From the NCBI RefSeq assembly GCF_001269905.1, contig NZ_LHVK01000006.1, positions 248,001 through 312,000 of the forward strand: 64,000 nucleotides of DNA, read 5' to 3'. A model generated the notes under the pieces. That model was not told the origin of the DNA and ran no database searches. It saw nothing but the letters and a program-made list of their open reading frames with translations. This document shows, piece by piece, positions 49,806 through 58,250 of this stretch. Within the stretch, counting starts at the first letter, position 1, and the number at the start of each line of letters is the position of its first letter. This DNA comes from Pseudomonas corrugata (GTDB taxonomy: Bacteria; Pseudomonadota; Gammaproteobacteria; Pseudomonadales; Pseudomonadaceae). A program made the position numbers and the translations under genes.

Positions 49806-50107
49806 GCCGCAAGATCGCCAACAAAGCCCTGATGTACCCGTTCTCCATTCTTCGCCAGATCGGCTTTTCGCCCCGCCTCATGCAGCGCCTGGAGCGCTAC
49901 CGCAGCCAGCAGGACAAACAGGGTCGCGTGGTCAGTGTGCTCAGTTGGGCTGACGGCACCTGGTGCGCGCTCTCTCTCCACTGCGAAAAGACCGGGGCGG
50001 TGATCGTCGACGAGGGCCAGCAAGCGGAAGCCTATGAAGACGCCCGCTCAATGCTCCAAGGCGGCTTCCTGCCCCTGCTTTCCCTGCGCTTCGACTTTCA
50101 TGCCTGA
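49802..50107 (+). CDS. Hypothetical small island protein
   Basis: A 101-residue basic protein of unknown function, overlapping the AlpA stop by 4 nt. A helical N-terminus (NKALMYPFSILRQIGFSPRL) precedes a small beta region (RVVSVLSWADGTWCALSLH). The tight coupling to alpA suggests a shared regulatory role. Confidence 0.65.
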   Translation: MSRKIANKALMYPFSILRQIGFSPRLMQRLERYRSQQDKQGRVVSVLSWADGTWCALSLHCEKTGAVIVDEGQQAEAYEDARSMLQGGFLPLLSLRFDFHA

Positions 50108-50110
50108 AAC

Positions 50111-50141
50111 GAAAACGCCTCCGGGGGCGATCCGGAGGCGT
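50111..50141. terminator. Strong hairpin after the alpA unit
   Basis: AACGCCTCCGG pairs with CCGGAGGCGTT around a 7-nt loop. No T-run follows rightward, but TTTT follows leftward, so it may act as a processing or attenuation structure or as a terminator for leftward transcription. Confidence 0.5.
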
Positions 50142-50155
50142 TGAGGTAAATCTAC

Positions 50156-50329
50156 ATGCCCGAACAATTTATGCCACACCTAAAAAATCCGCAAGCCACC
50201 CGCGTAGTTGCACTTTCGAAAAACGAGCGGTACTCTCTGGTCGTCGCTGCAAATTCAGCGAATGGGCTTGGCGGCCCAAACAGTACAAGGCGCAACAGCG
50301 CCCCCATTACGATTGCAGGCGCTTTTTTT
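50156..50329 (+). ncRNA. Putative P4 CI-like immunity RNA
   Basis: This stretch between the alpA unit and the replication operon matches the layout of the phage P4 immunity region. It ends in an intrinsic terminator: AGCGCC (50297-50302) pairs with GGCGCT (50318-50323), followed by six T residues. Just before it is GCTTGGCGGC (50266) and CAGTACAAGG (50281), both repeated downstream at 50436 and 50463. In P4, a short leader RNA pairs with repeated sequences in the same leader to stop replication-operon transcription. The transcript start and processing are not visible. Confidence 0.4.
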
Positions 50330-50473
50330 GTGTCTGCATTCCCGTGTTATGGCGGGTTGCGTAGGAGCACCCTCGGGTGCGCCGGTCTCCTTGTACGCCG
50401 GTCCGCCAATCCTGCGCAATCCGTCACCCTAATCTGCTTGGCGGCAGACGGTGGCGGTTCCTCAGTACAAGGA
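50281..50473 (+). promoter_or_regulatory. Alternative-pairing leader of the replication operon
   Basis: TCCTTGTAC (50388-50396) can pair perfectly with GTACAAGGA (50465-50473), or over 8 bp with GTACAAGG (50283-50290). The second target contains the ribosome site AAGGAG of the following small gene. A further hairpin, GCACCC-TC-GGGTGC, lies at 50367-50380. The three elements resemble P4 seqA/seqB/seqC. Confidence 0.5.
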
Positions 50474-50483
50474 GCCTTCACAA

Positions 50484-50645
50484 ATGCAACACGCCCTCAA
50501 TCCGTTCAAAAATCGCGCCGCTGCACACCGTGCAATGGCTCTCGCCGCTCTACACGCCAACTCCAGCCTCGCTACTCGTCTTGCCCGTTACAACGCCCAT
50601 ATGGTCAAAGCTCGCGCTCTCGAAGCCGCAGGCGGTGCCCAATGA
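50484..50645 (+). CDS. Small basic island protein
   Basis: A 53-residue, Ala- and Arg-rich helical protein of unknown function. AAGGAG is 9 nt before the ATG and lies within an inverted repeat that could hide it. Its stop overlaps the next start (ATGA at 50642). First gene of the replication operon. Confidence 0.65.
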   Translation: MQHALNPFKNRAAAHRAMALAALHANSSLATRLARYNAHMVKARALEAAGGAQ

Positions 50646-50932
50646 ACTCCTCCCTCAGCTTCGCCTTGCCCGAAGACCTGCTCTGCGTCAGCAAAGATAT
50701 CGAGAAGGGTGTCCCGGTTGATGCAATCACCTGTGCCATCAACCGCGCAGAGTCCGTACTGATGTTGCTTGAGGACCATTTCGAAAGCGAAAGCGACAGA
50801 CCACGCCTAGCCAATCACGTCCTGGCCGCTGTTATTTGGGATGTCCGGGGCACCCTGGGACTGATTAAAACCCTGACCCTGCACGGTGACACCACGTCTG
50901 TGCCGATGGATCAGAAAGGCGGTGCCGTATGA
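50642..50932 (+). CDS. Hypothetical small island protein
   Basis: A 96-residue acidic protein with predicted helices (AINRAESVLMLLEDHFES, then ANHVLAAVIWDVRGTLGLIK). It resembles small accessory proteins common in Pseudomonas P4-like islands; function unknown. Overlaps both neighbours by 4 nt. The open frame extends far upstream to 50156, but that part covers the RNA locus. Confidence 0.7.
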   Translation: MNSSLSFALPEDLLCVSKDIEKGVPVDAITCAINRAESVLMLLEDHFESESDRPRLANHVLAAVIWDVRGTLGLIKTLTLHGDTTSVPMDQKGGAV

Positions 50933-51198
50933 GCGCTCACACCACACTAGGCCGAGCGTCGTTTTTCAATAAAACCTCGGGCCAGGGCGTGTTTCGGGTG
51001 AATGCGGGCATTCCTATTGAGGACGCGCTCGAAACGGTTTCACTCCTCCAGCATTATGCCAATCAACTCACGCTCGATGCCGCCATGAGTGATAAAGGCG
51101 AGCGCTACAGCTGGTGCGCGCTTTACCTGGGCGAAATGGCAAAGGCCCTGATTGATGATGTGAACGATGCGATGTTTATGCCGGGGGCCGATACATGA
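50929..51198 (+). CDS. DUF3077-family protein
   Basis: An 89-residue protein matching the Pseudomonas DUF3077 family: GVFRVNAGIPIEDALETVSL, then the conserved C-terminal WCALYLGEMAKALIDDV. The family is common in Pseudomonas genomic islands; role unknown. It overlaps the preceding gene and the primase/helicase gene by 4 nt each. Confidence 0.8.
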   Translation: MSAHTTLGRASFFNKTSGQGVFRVNAGIPIEDALETVSLLQHYANQLTLDAAMSDKGERYSWCALYLGEMAKALIDDVNDAMFMPGADT

Positions 51199-54089
51199 CC
51201 CAGCGCACAAACAATCCAACAAAACGCCCCAGCTTTGCCGACGTGAAAGGCGCCGCACTCAAGGACATTGATCGCGTACTTTCCCATTGGCTGCCCAACG
51301 GCAAACGGGTCGATGGCGGCAAGGAATACACCGCCCCCAATCCGACCCGCACGGACAAACGTGCCGGGTCGCTCAAGGTCAACTTGAGCAAAGGCACCTG
51401 GGCGGATTTTGCTACCGGTGACAAGGGCGGCGACCTGATCGACCTGGTGCGCTACCTAGACGGCGGCACGGACGTGGAAGCCTGCAACAAGCTGGCGGAT
51501 CTGCTGCACGTATCGGCAGGCGCCGCGCAATCGAAGCCAGCACCGAGCAAAGGCAAAGCGCCGGAATGGATTGCCATTCAGCCGATCCCGGTCGAGGCCA
51601 TGAATAAGTGCCCTGCCAAGCACCGACAACACGGCGTGCCCTCCAAGGTCTGGATCTATCGCGATGCCCAAGGCCGGCCCCTCATGGCGCTTTATCGGTT
51701 CGACCTGGGGCCGGACGAAGACGGTAAGCCAAGGAAGGTCTTTGCACCGTTGACCTGGTGCCAACGCGCCGACGGCCAAACCACGCAATGGCGTTGGCAA
51801 GGTCTGCCCGATCCACGCCCTCTTCTGCACCTGGACGAACTATCGCAACGGCTCGATGCCCCGGTCGTACTGTGCGAGGGTGAGAAAGCCGCCGATGCCG
51901 CTGCCGAGTTGATGCCGGGCCATGTGGCGACCTGCTGGCCGAACGGTTCCAACTCTTGGCACAAGGCCGACCTGACACCGCTCAAAGGACGGTCTGTCTT
52001 GTTGTGGCCGGACAACGACTCCAGCGGTCAGAGCTGCATGGAGGCCGTCGCGGAAAAGCTGCGTGAAATCGGCGCCGCCTCAGTGCAAGCAATCGCCCTG
52101 GACGTCTTCAAACGCAAGCCCACGCTAAAGAATGGCAAACCGACCTTTGCCAAAGGTGGTCAATGGGACGATGGCGACGATGCAGCTGACGCACTCGCCA
52201 ATGGCTGGACATCGGCCCACCTCGCCGAACTGGAGCGTACTGGTGAGCTGCTCGGCTCGGCAGCCACCCCCGCTCCGGCCGGAGAAATCGAAACAAAGGC
52301 ACCACCGAAAACCAAGCGGCCCGCCAAATCAAAAAATGACCTGCTGCCCGGTGGTTTTCGCCTGACGTCAGAAGGCGTGTTTTACTCCGGCGACGACGGC
52401 GAAGCGCGGCCTGTGTGCTCGCCTCTAGAGATCCTCGCACGTACCCGTGACGACAAGGGGCACAACTGGGGCTTACTGGTCGAGTTCGACGACCCTGACG
52501 GCCAGAAAAAACGCTGGAACATTCCAGCACGCACCATGACGGGCGACTTTGGCAAGGATGTACTTGGCCCCCTTGTGGACATGGGTTTACGTCTAGCCGG
52601 CAGCCGCTCAGGACGTAACGCACGCAACGACCTGCAAAGCTATTTGCAGGGCTTTGACAGCGCGCAACGGGCTCGTCTGGTCACTCGGCTGGGCTGGCAC
52701 GGGAATGCCTTCCTATTGCCCGAGCGGCAGATCGGCTCGCATGACGAACATCTGCACTTCTATGAAGCCGGTGCTCAACTTCCACCGATTAGCGAGTCCG
52801 GCACGCTGGAACAGTGGCAAGAGCAAATCGGCGCACTGTGCGTTGGCAACCATCGTTTGGCGTTCGTCGTCAGCGTGGCTTTTGCTGGACCATTGCTGAA
52901 CATACTCGGTCACGAGTCGGGCGGGTTTCACCTCTACGGTGACAGCTCTGGTGGCAAGACCACGCACCTGCAAGTCGCTGCCTCGATCTATGGCGGACCA
53001 CGTGTGGTGCGCTCCTGGCGCTCGACAGACAATGCTCTGGAATCCATCGCCGCCGCGCATTCGGACGGCCTCCTGGTGCTGGATGAAATCGGCATGTGCG
53101 ACCCGCGCATCATCGGCGAAACGGTGTACATGCTTGGCAATGGCACCGGTAAGGCTCGCGCCAATGATCGAGGACAAGCAGGCCGACAGGTACAGGAGTG
53201 GCGCTTGCTGTTTCTCTCCACGGGCGAGAAGACGTTGGCGCAGCACATGGCCGAGGCAAACAAGGAACTGAAAGCCGGCATGGAAGTGCGCATGCTCGCC
53301 GTACCGGCGGACGCCAGTAAAGGCCTCGGCATGTTTGACGTGTTGAGTGGCTTCGACGACGCAGCGGCCCTCTCTGACGCGCTCAAGGCTCGGGTAGCCA
53401 AATACTACGGCACGCCACTCACCGCGTTCCTGGCGGCCCTTTGCGAGCCCGGGAAAATGCACGGATGGTCGACCATCCTCCGACGGACTTTGGAAGGGTT
53501 CGTTGCCAAAGCCCTCCCCGCCTCGGCCAGCGGGCAGGCACATCGAGCCGCTGCACGCTTTGGGCTGGCCGCAGCAGCTGGAGAGCTCGCTACCGCTCTC
53601 GGAATTACCGGTTGGCCTGACGGCACCGCGACCACAGCGGCACGGGTGTGCCTTAGCGCGTGGCTGAATGAGCGTGGCGGCGCCGGAAACCTTGAAGGTG
53701 ATGCGATCTTGGCCCGCCTTCGCCAGATCATCGAGCGCTTTGGCGAAAGCCGCTTTACGCGCTGGGAGACCGCCGCCGCGAAGATCGATGAGCACGGGCC
53801 CCGCACCATCGACCGCCTGGGCTTTCGCAAAACCCTGGAGCACGGCATGGGCGACACCATGCACACCACCCACACCTACTACGTGCTGCCCGAGGCATGG
53901 CGATCCGAGATATTTCGGGGCATGAACATCAACGCCGTGAACAAGGAGCTGCTGCACCGGGGGGTGTTGGAACCTGGTAGCGATGGCAAGGCATCGAGCT
54001 TGGTCCGGTTGCCCGGCCTCGGCCCGCAACGCTGCTACATCGTGAAGACGATTCCGGGAACGGATGAGAGCGAGGCTCGGGCTGCCTGA
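51195..54089 (+). CDS. TOPRIM-DUF927 primase/helicase
   Basis: A 964-residue replication protein. The N-terminal third holds a DNA-primase-like region (GTWADFATGDKGGDLIDLV) and a TOPRIM domain with the acidic motifs VVLCEGEKAAD and LLWPDNDSSG (about 225-285). From about residue 390 a DUF927 superfamily helicase follows, with the Walker A LYGDSSGGKTTH near 580 and the Walker B-like LLVLDEIGM. It is the functional counterpart of the P4 alpha protein and probably starts element replication at the GTGTAACG iterons. The start overlaps DUF3077 by 4 nt. Confidence 0.88.
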   Translation: MTQRTNNPTKRPSFADVKGAALKDIDRVLSHWLPNGKRVDGGKEYTAPNPTRTDKRAGSLKVNLSKGTWADFATGDKGGDLIDLVRYLDGGTDVEACNKLADLLHVSAGAAQSKPAPSKGKAPEWIAIQPIPVEAMNKCPAKHRQHGVPSKVWIYRDAQGRPLMALYRFDLGPDEDGKPRKVFAPLTWCQRADGQTTQWRWQGLPDPRPLLHLDELSQRLDAPVVLCEGEKAADAAAELMPGHVATCWPNGSNSWHKADLTPLKGRSVLLWPDNDSSGQSCMEAVAEKLREIGAASVQAIALDVFKRKPTLKNGKPTFAKGGQWDDGDDAADALANGWTSAHLAELERTGELLGSAATPAPAGEIETKAPPKTKRPAKSKNDLLPGGFRLTSEGVFYSGDDGEARPVCSPLEILARTRDDKGHNWGLLVEFDDPDGQKKRWNIPARTMTGDFGKDVLGPLVDMGLRLAGSRSGRNARNDLQSYLQGFDSAQRARLVTRLGWHGNAFLLPERQIGSHDEHLHFYEAGAQLPPISESGTLEQWQEQIGALCVGNHRLAFVVSVAFAGPLLNILGHESGGFHLYGDSSGGKTTHLQVAASIYGGPRVVRSWRSTDNALESIAAAHSDGLLVLDEIGMCDPRIIGETVYMLGNGTGKARANDRGQAGRQVQEWRLLFLSTGEKTLAQHMAEANKELKAGMEVRMLAVPADASKGLGMFDVLSGFDDAAALSDALKARVAKYYGTPLTAFLAALCEPGKMHGWSTILRRTLEGFVAKALPASASGQAHRAAARFGLAAAAGELATALGITGWPDGTATTAARVCLSAWLNERGGAGNLEGDAILARLRQIIERFGESRFTRWETAAAKIDEHGPRTIDRLGFRKTLEHGMGDTMHTTHTYYVLPEAWRSEIFRGMNINAVNKELLHRGVLEPGSDGKASSLVRLPGLGPQRCYIVKTIPGTDESEARAA

Positions 54090-54180
54090 AGGCATCCCTA
54101 CTGATCGAGGTAGCGCCGGCTGATTCCCGGCCTCGCCAGCCGCTCAACCCAACCCAAACAAATTGCACAGAGACAAGACA

Positions 54181-55023
54181 ATGAATGAACTCAAAGAACT
54201 GACAGATCGCCGCGAACAATTAATCCTCGAAATGGAAAATGTCAAAACCGAAATGCTTCCGCTCAAGACTGCGCTGGAAAGCGCCGAGGTCGTTGACCAA
54301 CGCGGGAAACAAGAAGTACAGCATCAGTATGAAGAGCGAAAAAGGAAGTTTGATTCTCTGGACTTTGAGATCTATAGGTTGAATCAAAAAATCCATCGCC
54401 GTGAAAAACTCGCGAATCACGAAACCCTGATGGCGGGCTACGTTGATGCAATGGCGACTTGGAAAGCCGACGAGCAGGAACTCAACGAAAAGCGCCAGAG
54501 CCTTAGCACCCGGCTGAGTCAGATCCGCCAGCAAGCGACAGATGAAATGGCAAAGGCTCGACAGGCGGAGACAGAAGCGGCGACGGCCTATGCCCAAGCC
54601 GTAGCTTGGGGCGACGCCGAAGGTGAGAAGACTGCCAATGTCGACGCCCAAAAGGCCGCGAAAAACCTTACGACTGTAGCCGAGCAAAACCGTCGTCAGC
54701 AGCTGATTATCACGGCTCTGGAACAAGAGTTGACCACAGTCGACCAACACATCTCAGAAGCCCAACAAGAGCACACAAAAATTCAGAATGATTCGCTGTA
54801 CCTCGCGACCTTGGTTCTTGAGGAGAGATGGAATGAGGCAGCCCAAGCGTTGCTTGATATCGGCGGAAAGCTTTGGGCGGCCCATCGCATGATTAACCGA
54901 GATCCTGTCGCCTTGCGAAAGCTGGACGTTCCAGAGCAAGGCGAGAACTTTGGCAGTTGGACCTCGGGTGATCTTTCGGAGCGTTCAACGCACTACGCCG
55001 TACAAGACGTGCTGGCCTTGTAA
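54181..55023 (+). CDS. Coiled-coil protein of unknown function
   Basis: A 280-residue, mostly helical protein. Residues 1 to about 230 have a strong heptad pattern rich in Glu, Lys and Gln (LTDRREQLILEMENVKTEM; AEQNRRQQLIITALEQEL). No catalytic motif or membrane segment is visible. ATG at 54181 is chosen; the upstream in-frame start at 54163 lacks a ribosome site. It lies 91 bp after the helicase gene. It could organise DNA or a complex in element replication; no family is recognised. Confidence 0.7.
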   Translation: MNELKELTDRREQLILEMENVKTEMLPLKTALESAEVVDQRGKQEVQHQYEERKRKFDSLDFEIYRLNQKIHRREKLANHETLMAGYVDAMATWKADEQELNEKRQSLSTRLSQIRQQATDEMAKARQAETEAATAYAQAVAWGDAEGEKTANVDAQKAAKNLTTVAEQNRRQQLIITALEQELTTVDQHISEAQQEHTKIQNDSLYLATLVLEERWNEAAQALLDIGGKLWAAHRMINRDPVALRKLDVPEQGENFGSWTSGDLSERSTHYAVQDVLAL

Positions 55024-55041
55024 CGACCCGCTCTACCTGAA

Positions 55042-55063
55042 ACAGCCCACGCATGTGGGCTGC
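55042..55063 (+). terminator. Hairpin after the coiled-coil gene
   Basis: CAGCCCAC pairs with GTGGGCTG around GCAT, followed by CTTAAATAATG, with only a short T stretch. A probable terminator of the replication operon, or a processing site. Confidence 0.45.
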
Positions 55064-55089
55064 TTAAATAATGCCCAAGGATCAGCAGT

Positions 55090-55278
55090 ATGAACACCGC
55101 CATGCAGAACAACTCCAGTCGTACCGAAACGCTGAAGGCCAGGAAAACCCATCTGAGCGCCCTGCTCAAGCTTATGGGCTCTCGCTGGGGGAAAAGCACA
55201 GCGATACAGAACCTCACCGCAAACGCGATCAAGGCAGAGCTGAGCCTCATTGATCAGAAACTAAAGCGCCGGAGTTAA
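55090..55278 (+). CDS. Small hypothetical protein
   Basis: A 62-residue basic, helical protein (KARKTHLSALLKLMGSRWGK, then ANAIKAELSLIDQKLKRRS). Codon use is like that of the replication operon. The ribosome site is weak (GGATCAGCAGT before ATG). Possibly a small DNA-binding or accessory protein; could be non-coding. Confidence 0.45.
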   Translation: MNTAMQNNSSRTETLKARKTHLSALLKLMGSRWGKSTAIQNLTANAIKAELSLIDQKLKRRS

Positions 55279-55583
55279 CGCACGTGGAAGCCTATCCGGC
55301 TTCCGCTGCCTGCTCTATAGTAGTTGGTTGAGCCGACAGGTTTAACTGTTCAGTCCCACCCTCACATTAATTTAAAGGGCAGCTTTCGGGCCAATAGCTG
55401 CCACCCACGAACGTCTGCTTTCGCCAAAAACAGTCGTTCAGAATGGGCAGCAAACGGTTAACTAACTCTGTCAGATATATTTGGGTTCTCACGTGTGACC
55501 GAAGGAAAACTTAGCTCACTGACTTGTAGCAGCCGCGGTTAGCTGTTCCAAGGAGCTGTTTTGGTACGCGAAACTTATAACCA
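55279..55583. other. Gene-free gap before the defence cargo
   Basis: 305 bp with no supported gene. GC content falls here. It contains TTTCGGGCCAATAGCTGCC (55386-55404), one of four related non-coding fragments that recur between the cargo genes. Confidence 0.5.
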
Positions 55584-56390
55584 TTACAAAAGCTTTGGGA
55601 TCAGAATGGCACTGCGTTGTGTTTGATTTACTTCAAGAAGGCCTCTGAGGCATGCCGCCCCCCAGCCATAGCCCAAGTTTGCAGCATGCATGATAGCCAG
55701 CTCCTCTTCTATGGCGGCCTCCCATGCCGCTTCTTTTTTACGTGCAACTCTCGCCGCCATGGTGCTAATTTGAACATTGGTGGCTAGCTTAAAGGCCCGG
55801 CGATCAATACTGATCATCATGTGTGCCAGAATACGAGACTGCTCGACTTGGTCAAAATCAAGCTCATTAAACCCAAGCTCAAACTCTGTGACAATCCCGG
55901 ACACATCGAATTTGGTTACGAGCTTTAGCCTGGAAAAAATGTCTTTATCAAAAATCGGATGTAGCAGTTTGTGTTTCACCCCGTTCACGTGCTTGCTGCC
56001 CCGCTTTTGGTTGCAAGAATTACATGAGGGTACTAGGTTCCAACTAAAGACGGAGAACTCCGGAAATGGAGACTTCGGCAGATAGTGCTCTACGGTGCCA
56101 ACCGCTGAATTTCCGCACATAGGGCAAGATCCGATGAGTACATCCCGCACTTTAGGAATCCAATCTAGCCCATATTTTTTTGCGCCGCCCTCATATGCTG
56201 CATGCAAACATATTTTTTGATCTTTAGACAAACCAATCGCTTTTAGTTGAGGTGAGCCGAAACTTTTTAAGTAGTCAGAGTATGCCTTATGTATTGCACT
56301 GTAGGTACCGCTTAGAAACACGTAACCAAGCGTTAAGGATTTGAGAGTTTTCAAGTCGTCGATAGCTTGCGCATGACTGAAATGCTGCAT
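55584..56390 (-). CDS. HNH endonuclease, PtuB-like
   Basis: A 268-residue HNH nuclease. Zinc pairs C89-x2-C92 (SCPMCG) and C123-x2-C126 (PSCNSCNQKRG) frame the catalytic H102 in GTVEHYLPKS, with Asn in the WNLVPSCN strand. This is the HNH arrangement of the Septu nuclease PtuB. Its gene starts 2 nt after the ATPase gene, so the two are one operon. In Septu, PtuA is thought to sense ATP or phage state and PtuB to cut nucleic acid. AT content is clearly above that of the chromosome. Confidence 0.8.
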   Translation of the reverse strand: MQHFSHAQAIDDLKTLKSLTLGYVFLSGTYSAIHKAYSDYLKSFGSPQLKAIGLSKDQKICLHAAYEGGAKKYGLDWIPKVRDVLIGSCPMCGNSAVGTVEHYLPKSPFPEFSVFSWNLVPSCNSCNQKRGSKHVNGVKHKLLHPIFDKDIFSRLKLVTKFDVSGIVTEFELGFNELDFDQVEQSRILAHMMISIDRRAFKLATNVQISTMAARVARKKEAAWEAAIEEELAIMHAANLGYGWGAACLRGLLEVNQTQRSAILIPKLL

Positions 56391-56392
56391 GA

Positions 56393-58048
56393 TTAATCAT
56401 ACTCCTCCGGATTGGAAATCCTATCCTTGATTTCCAAAAGCATTTCAATATTAAAAATGTCTTTGTAATCCTCAAGTATCTGATCGAAGCTCATATTGGT
56501 CTTGGCGAGTATTTCGCTAATTTTACGATGATAAGCATCAATGGTGCTATCACCAAAAACTGCCAAAGATATTTCAGCTACATTTGCACCTAGTGTCTGA
56601 AGGTAAGGTCTACTGATTGACGCATCTGGGCCTTTTCGCTCCAAAATGTGAACACAGTGAGTGGGAACTTCTCGAACGATGTAGGCTGAATGTGTTGCTA
56701 TGATAGCCATCGACGATGTCAACTCCAGGATACTATAGAGAAACATCATGTAATCACTTACAAGATTTGGATGAAGGTACGTCTCGGGCTCATCTATTAT
56801 CAGTAACGTACCGTAGCCAGCGAGTGTCAGGAAATGCAGTGCAAAGTGAAACATACTGCGTTGTCCGCTACTCAAGTCTATAGCGCGCCTTGAGCCAGCA
56901 CTCAAGAAACTAGGCTCTCTGGTAATATCGATGGTGCCCAGGATATCCAGCGAACGTTGCTCACCATTCATCTGGTTTATAAAGCTCCATTTTTTTCCTT
57001 CTCTATCCGCTACGCAACAATACTCTGGACAATCGTTTGATACAGGAATAGCTAACAAGTCCATAGGCATAATGCCAGACAATGCGTCGGTAAAAATTTT
57101 GCTTTTGGCTTGACTAAATCTGTCATCAGTAACCCTCAGCAGGGTCACCAACAAGTAAGAAAGATTCTGATGGAATTCGTTTGTTTCTTTTCTTGCAGTT
57201 GTATTGAATGCGTGATACTCAAAAACACCAACGCTGCTGAAGCGTGGAAGGGCGGAAGAAGGATCAGAGAAATATGAGACAACACGATTAAATCTAAAGT
57301 CGTCGGCAAAATCTAGAGTGGAGCTATCATATTGTATTAGCTTTTTGTTCTCTGAATATAACTGCGTCGATGGACCATCTTGTTTTCTATTCGCTAGAGC
57401 CGCTGCTTCAACCGCCAAACGAGCAAGCAGGTTAGTTTTGCCTGTGCCGTTTACACCTATCAGGCAGTGCACCCTATCATCAAAATGCTCATGGTGACGA
57501 AAACCAATATCAAGCTTCACGAAATTTTCAGTGCCAGGAAGCAAAGTTGAGAAACTAAAAGGAGTTTTTGCGTCACCTAAGGGTGCTTTAACATAGGCGC
57601 CAGCAAATCCATTTATCAATGATAAATAGGCTTTTTGGTCGCGAAGCACCCCAAGCCTAAAAGGTTCAATCTGAATTACATGCTCGTACTTTCCAGTGCC
57701 AGCATAACGATCATAGGACACCTCATGCAGTTCTTTTAAGACATATATAAAAGCACTATCTGGCAGCTTACTTGCTAGATGTCTGTATTGTTCAGGATTG
57801 GACAGAAGACTGACAAAATATTTCAACTCTCCTGAAGGGGCGCCGGTGAGATAGCTATACGGTTTTTGCTCTTTAATATTCAGAGGCAATACGTACGCAC
57901 TCAAAAATATCATCTCACCTTTATAGAGAAAATTCACTGAGGCATGAAAGTTAAAACCGAAATCATTCCAGTTAGGTTTTGAGGAGCTTATATTTATACC
58001 GTCATCAAAACCATCAGGTGGGTCCTCTAGCTTAATTTTCCATGTCAT
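56393..58048 (-). CDS. AAA/SMC-like ATPase, PtuA-like
   Basis: A 551-residue ABC/SMC-type ATPase. Walker A is GVNGTGKT (198-205), the signature is LSSGQRSMF, and Walker B is LLIIDEPETYLHP. A substantial insertion separates the Walker A and B halves, as in RecF/OLD-like defence ATPases. The first 180 residues are a beta-rich domain I do not recognise. Paired with the HNH gene 2 nt downstream, it forms a Septu-like system. Longer than I would expect for a minimal PtuA, so it may be a divergent subtype. Confidence 0.82.
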   Translation of the reverse strand: MTWKIKLEDPPDGFDDGINISSSKPNWNDFGFNFHASVNFLYKGEMIFLSAYVLPLNIKEQKPYSYLTGAPSGELKYFVSLLSNPEQYRHLASKLPDSAFIYVLKELHEVSYDRYAGTGKYEHVIQIEPFRLGVLRDQKAYLSLINGFAGAYVKAPLGDAKTPFSFSTLLPGTENFVKLDIGFRHHEHFDDRVHCLIGVNGTGKTNLLARLAVEAAALANRKQDGPSTQLYSENKKLIQYDSSTLDFADDFRFNRVVSYFSDPSSALPRFSSVGVFEYHAFNTTARKETNEFHQNLSYLLVTLLRVTDDRFSQAKSKIFTDALSGIMPMDLLAIPVSNDCPEYCCVADREGKKWSFINQMNGEQRSLDILGTIDITREPSFLSAGSRRAIDLSSGQRSMFHFALHFLTLAGYGTLLIIDEPETYLHPNLVSDYMMFLYSILELTSSMAIIATHSAYIVREVPTHCVHILERKGPDASISRPYLQTLGANVAEISLAVFGDSTIDAYHRKISEILAKTNMSFDQILEDYKDIFNIEMLLEIKDRISNPEEYD

Positions 58049-58250
58049 TTCCCGTTCCTTTGTGAAGACAACAATTTAAGAGTATGCATGGTAGCATTTT
58101 GCCATGGTTTAGTCGTGACGCTCATGCATCTATTGGATAAACGCTGAACAGCAGCTTCTGGCCTAAGCGGTCAGTCATGACCGGCTGTTATGGAACAATA
58201 TTGAGCACGTCTCCCTGACTACATCTCCCATGGAAAATTGTTTTGTGAAA
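58049..58250. other. Gap between the Septu-like and HEPN genes
   Basis: About 200 bp without a gene. It holds CTGGCCTAAGCGGTCAGTCA (58158-58177) with GACCGGCTGT following, another copy of the degenerate non-coding motif seen at 55386, 60085 and 61711. It must contain the leftward promoter of the ATPase/HNH pair. Confidence 0.45.

Noticed and set aside
50156..50641. Extension of the 96-residue gene to a 258-residue protein
   Set aside because: It would span the terminator and the pairing elements; the ATG at 50642 is coupled to the preceding stop.
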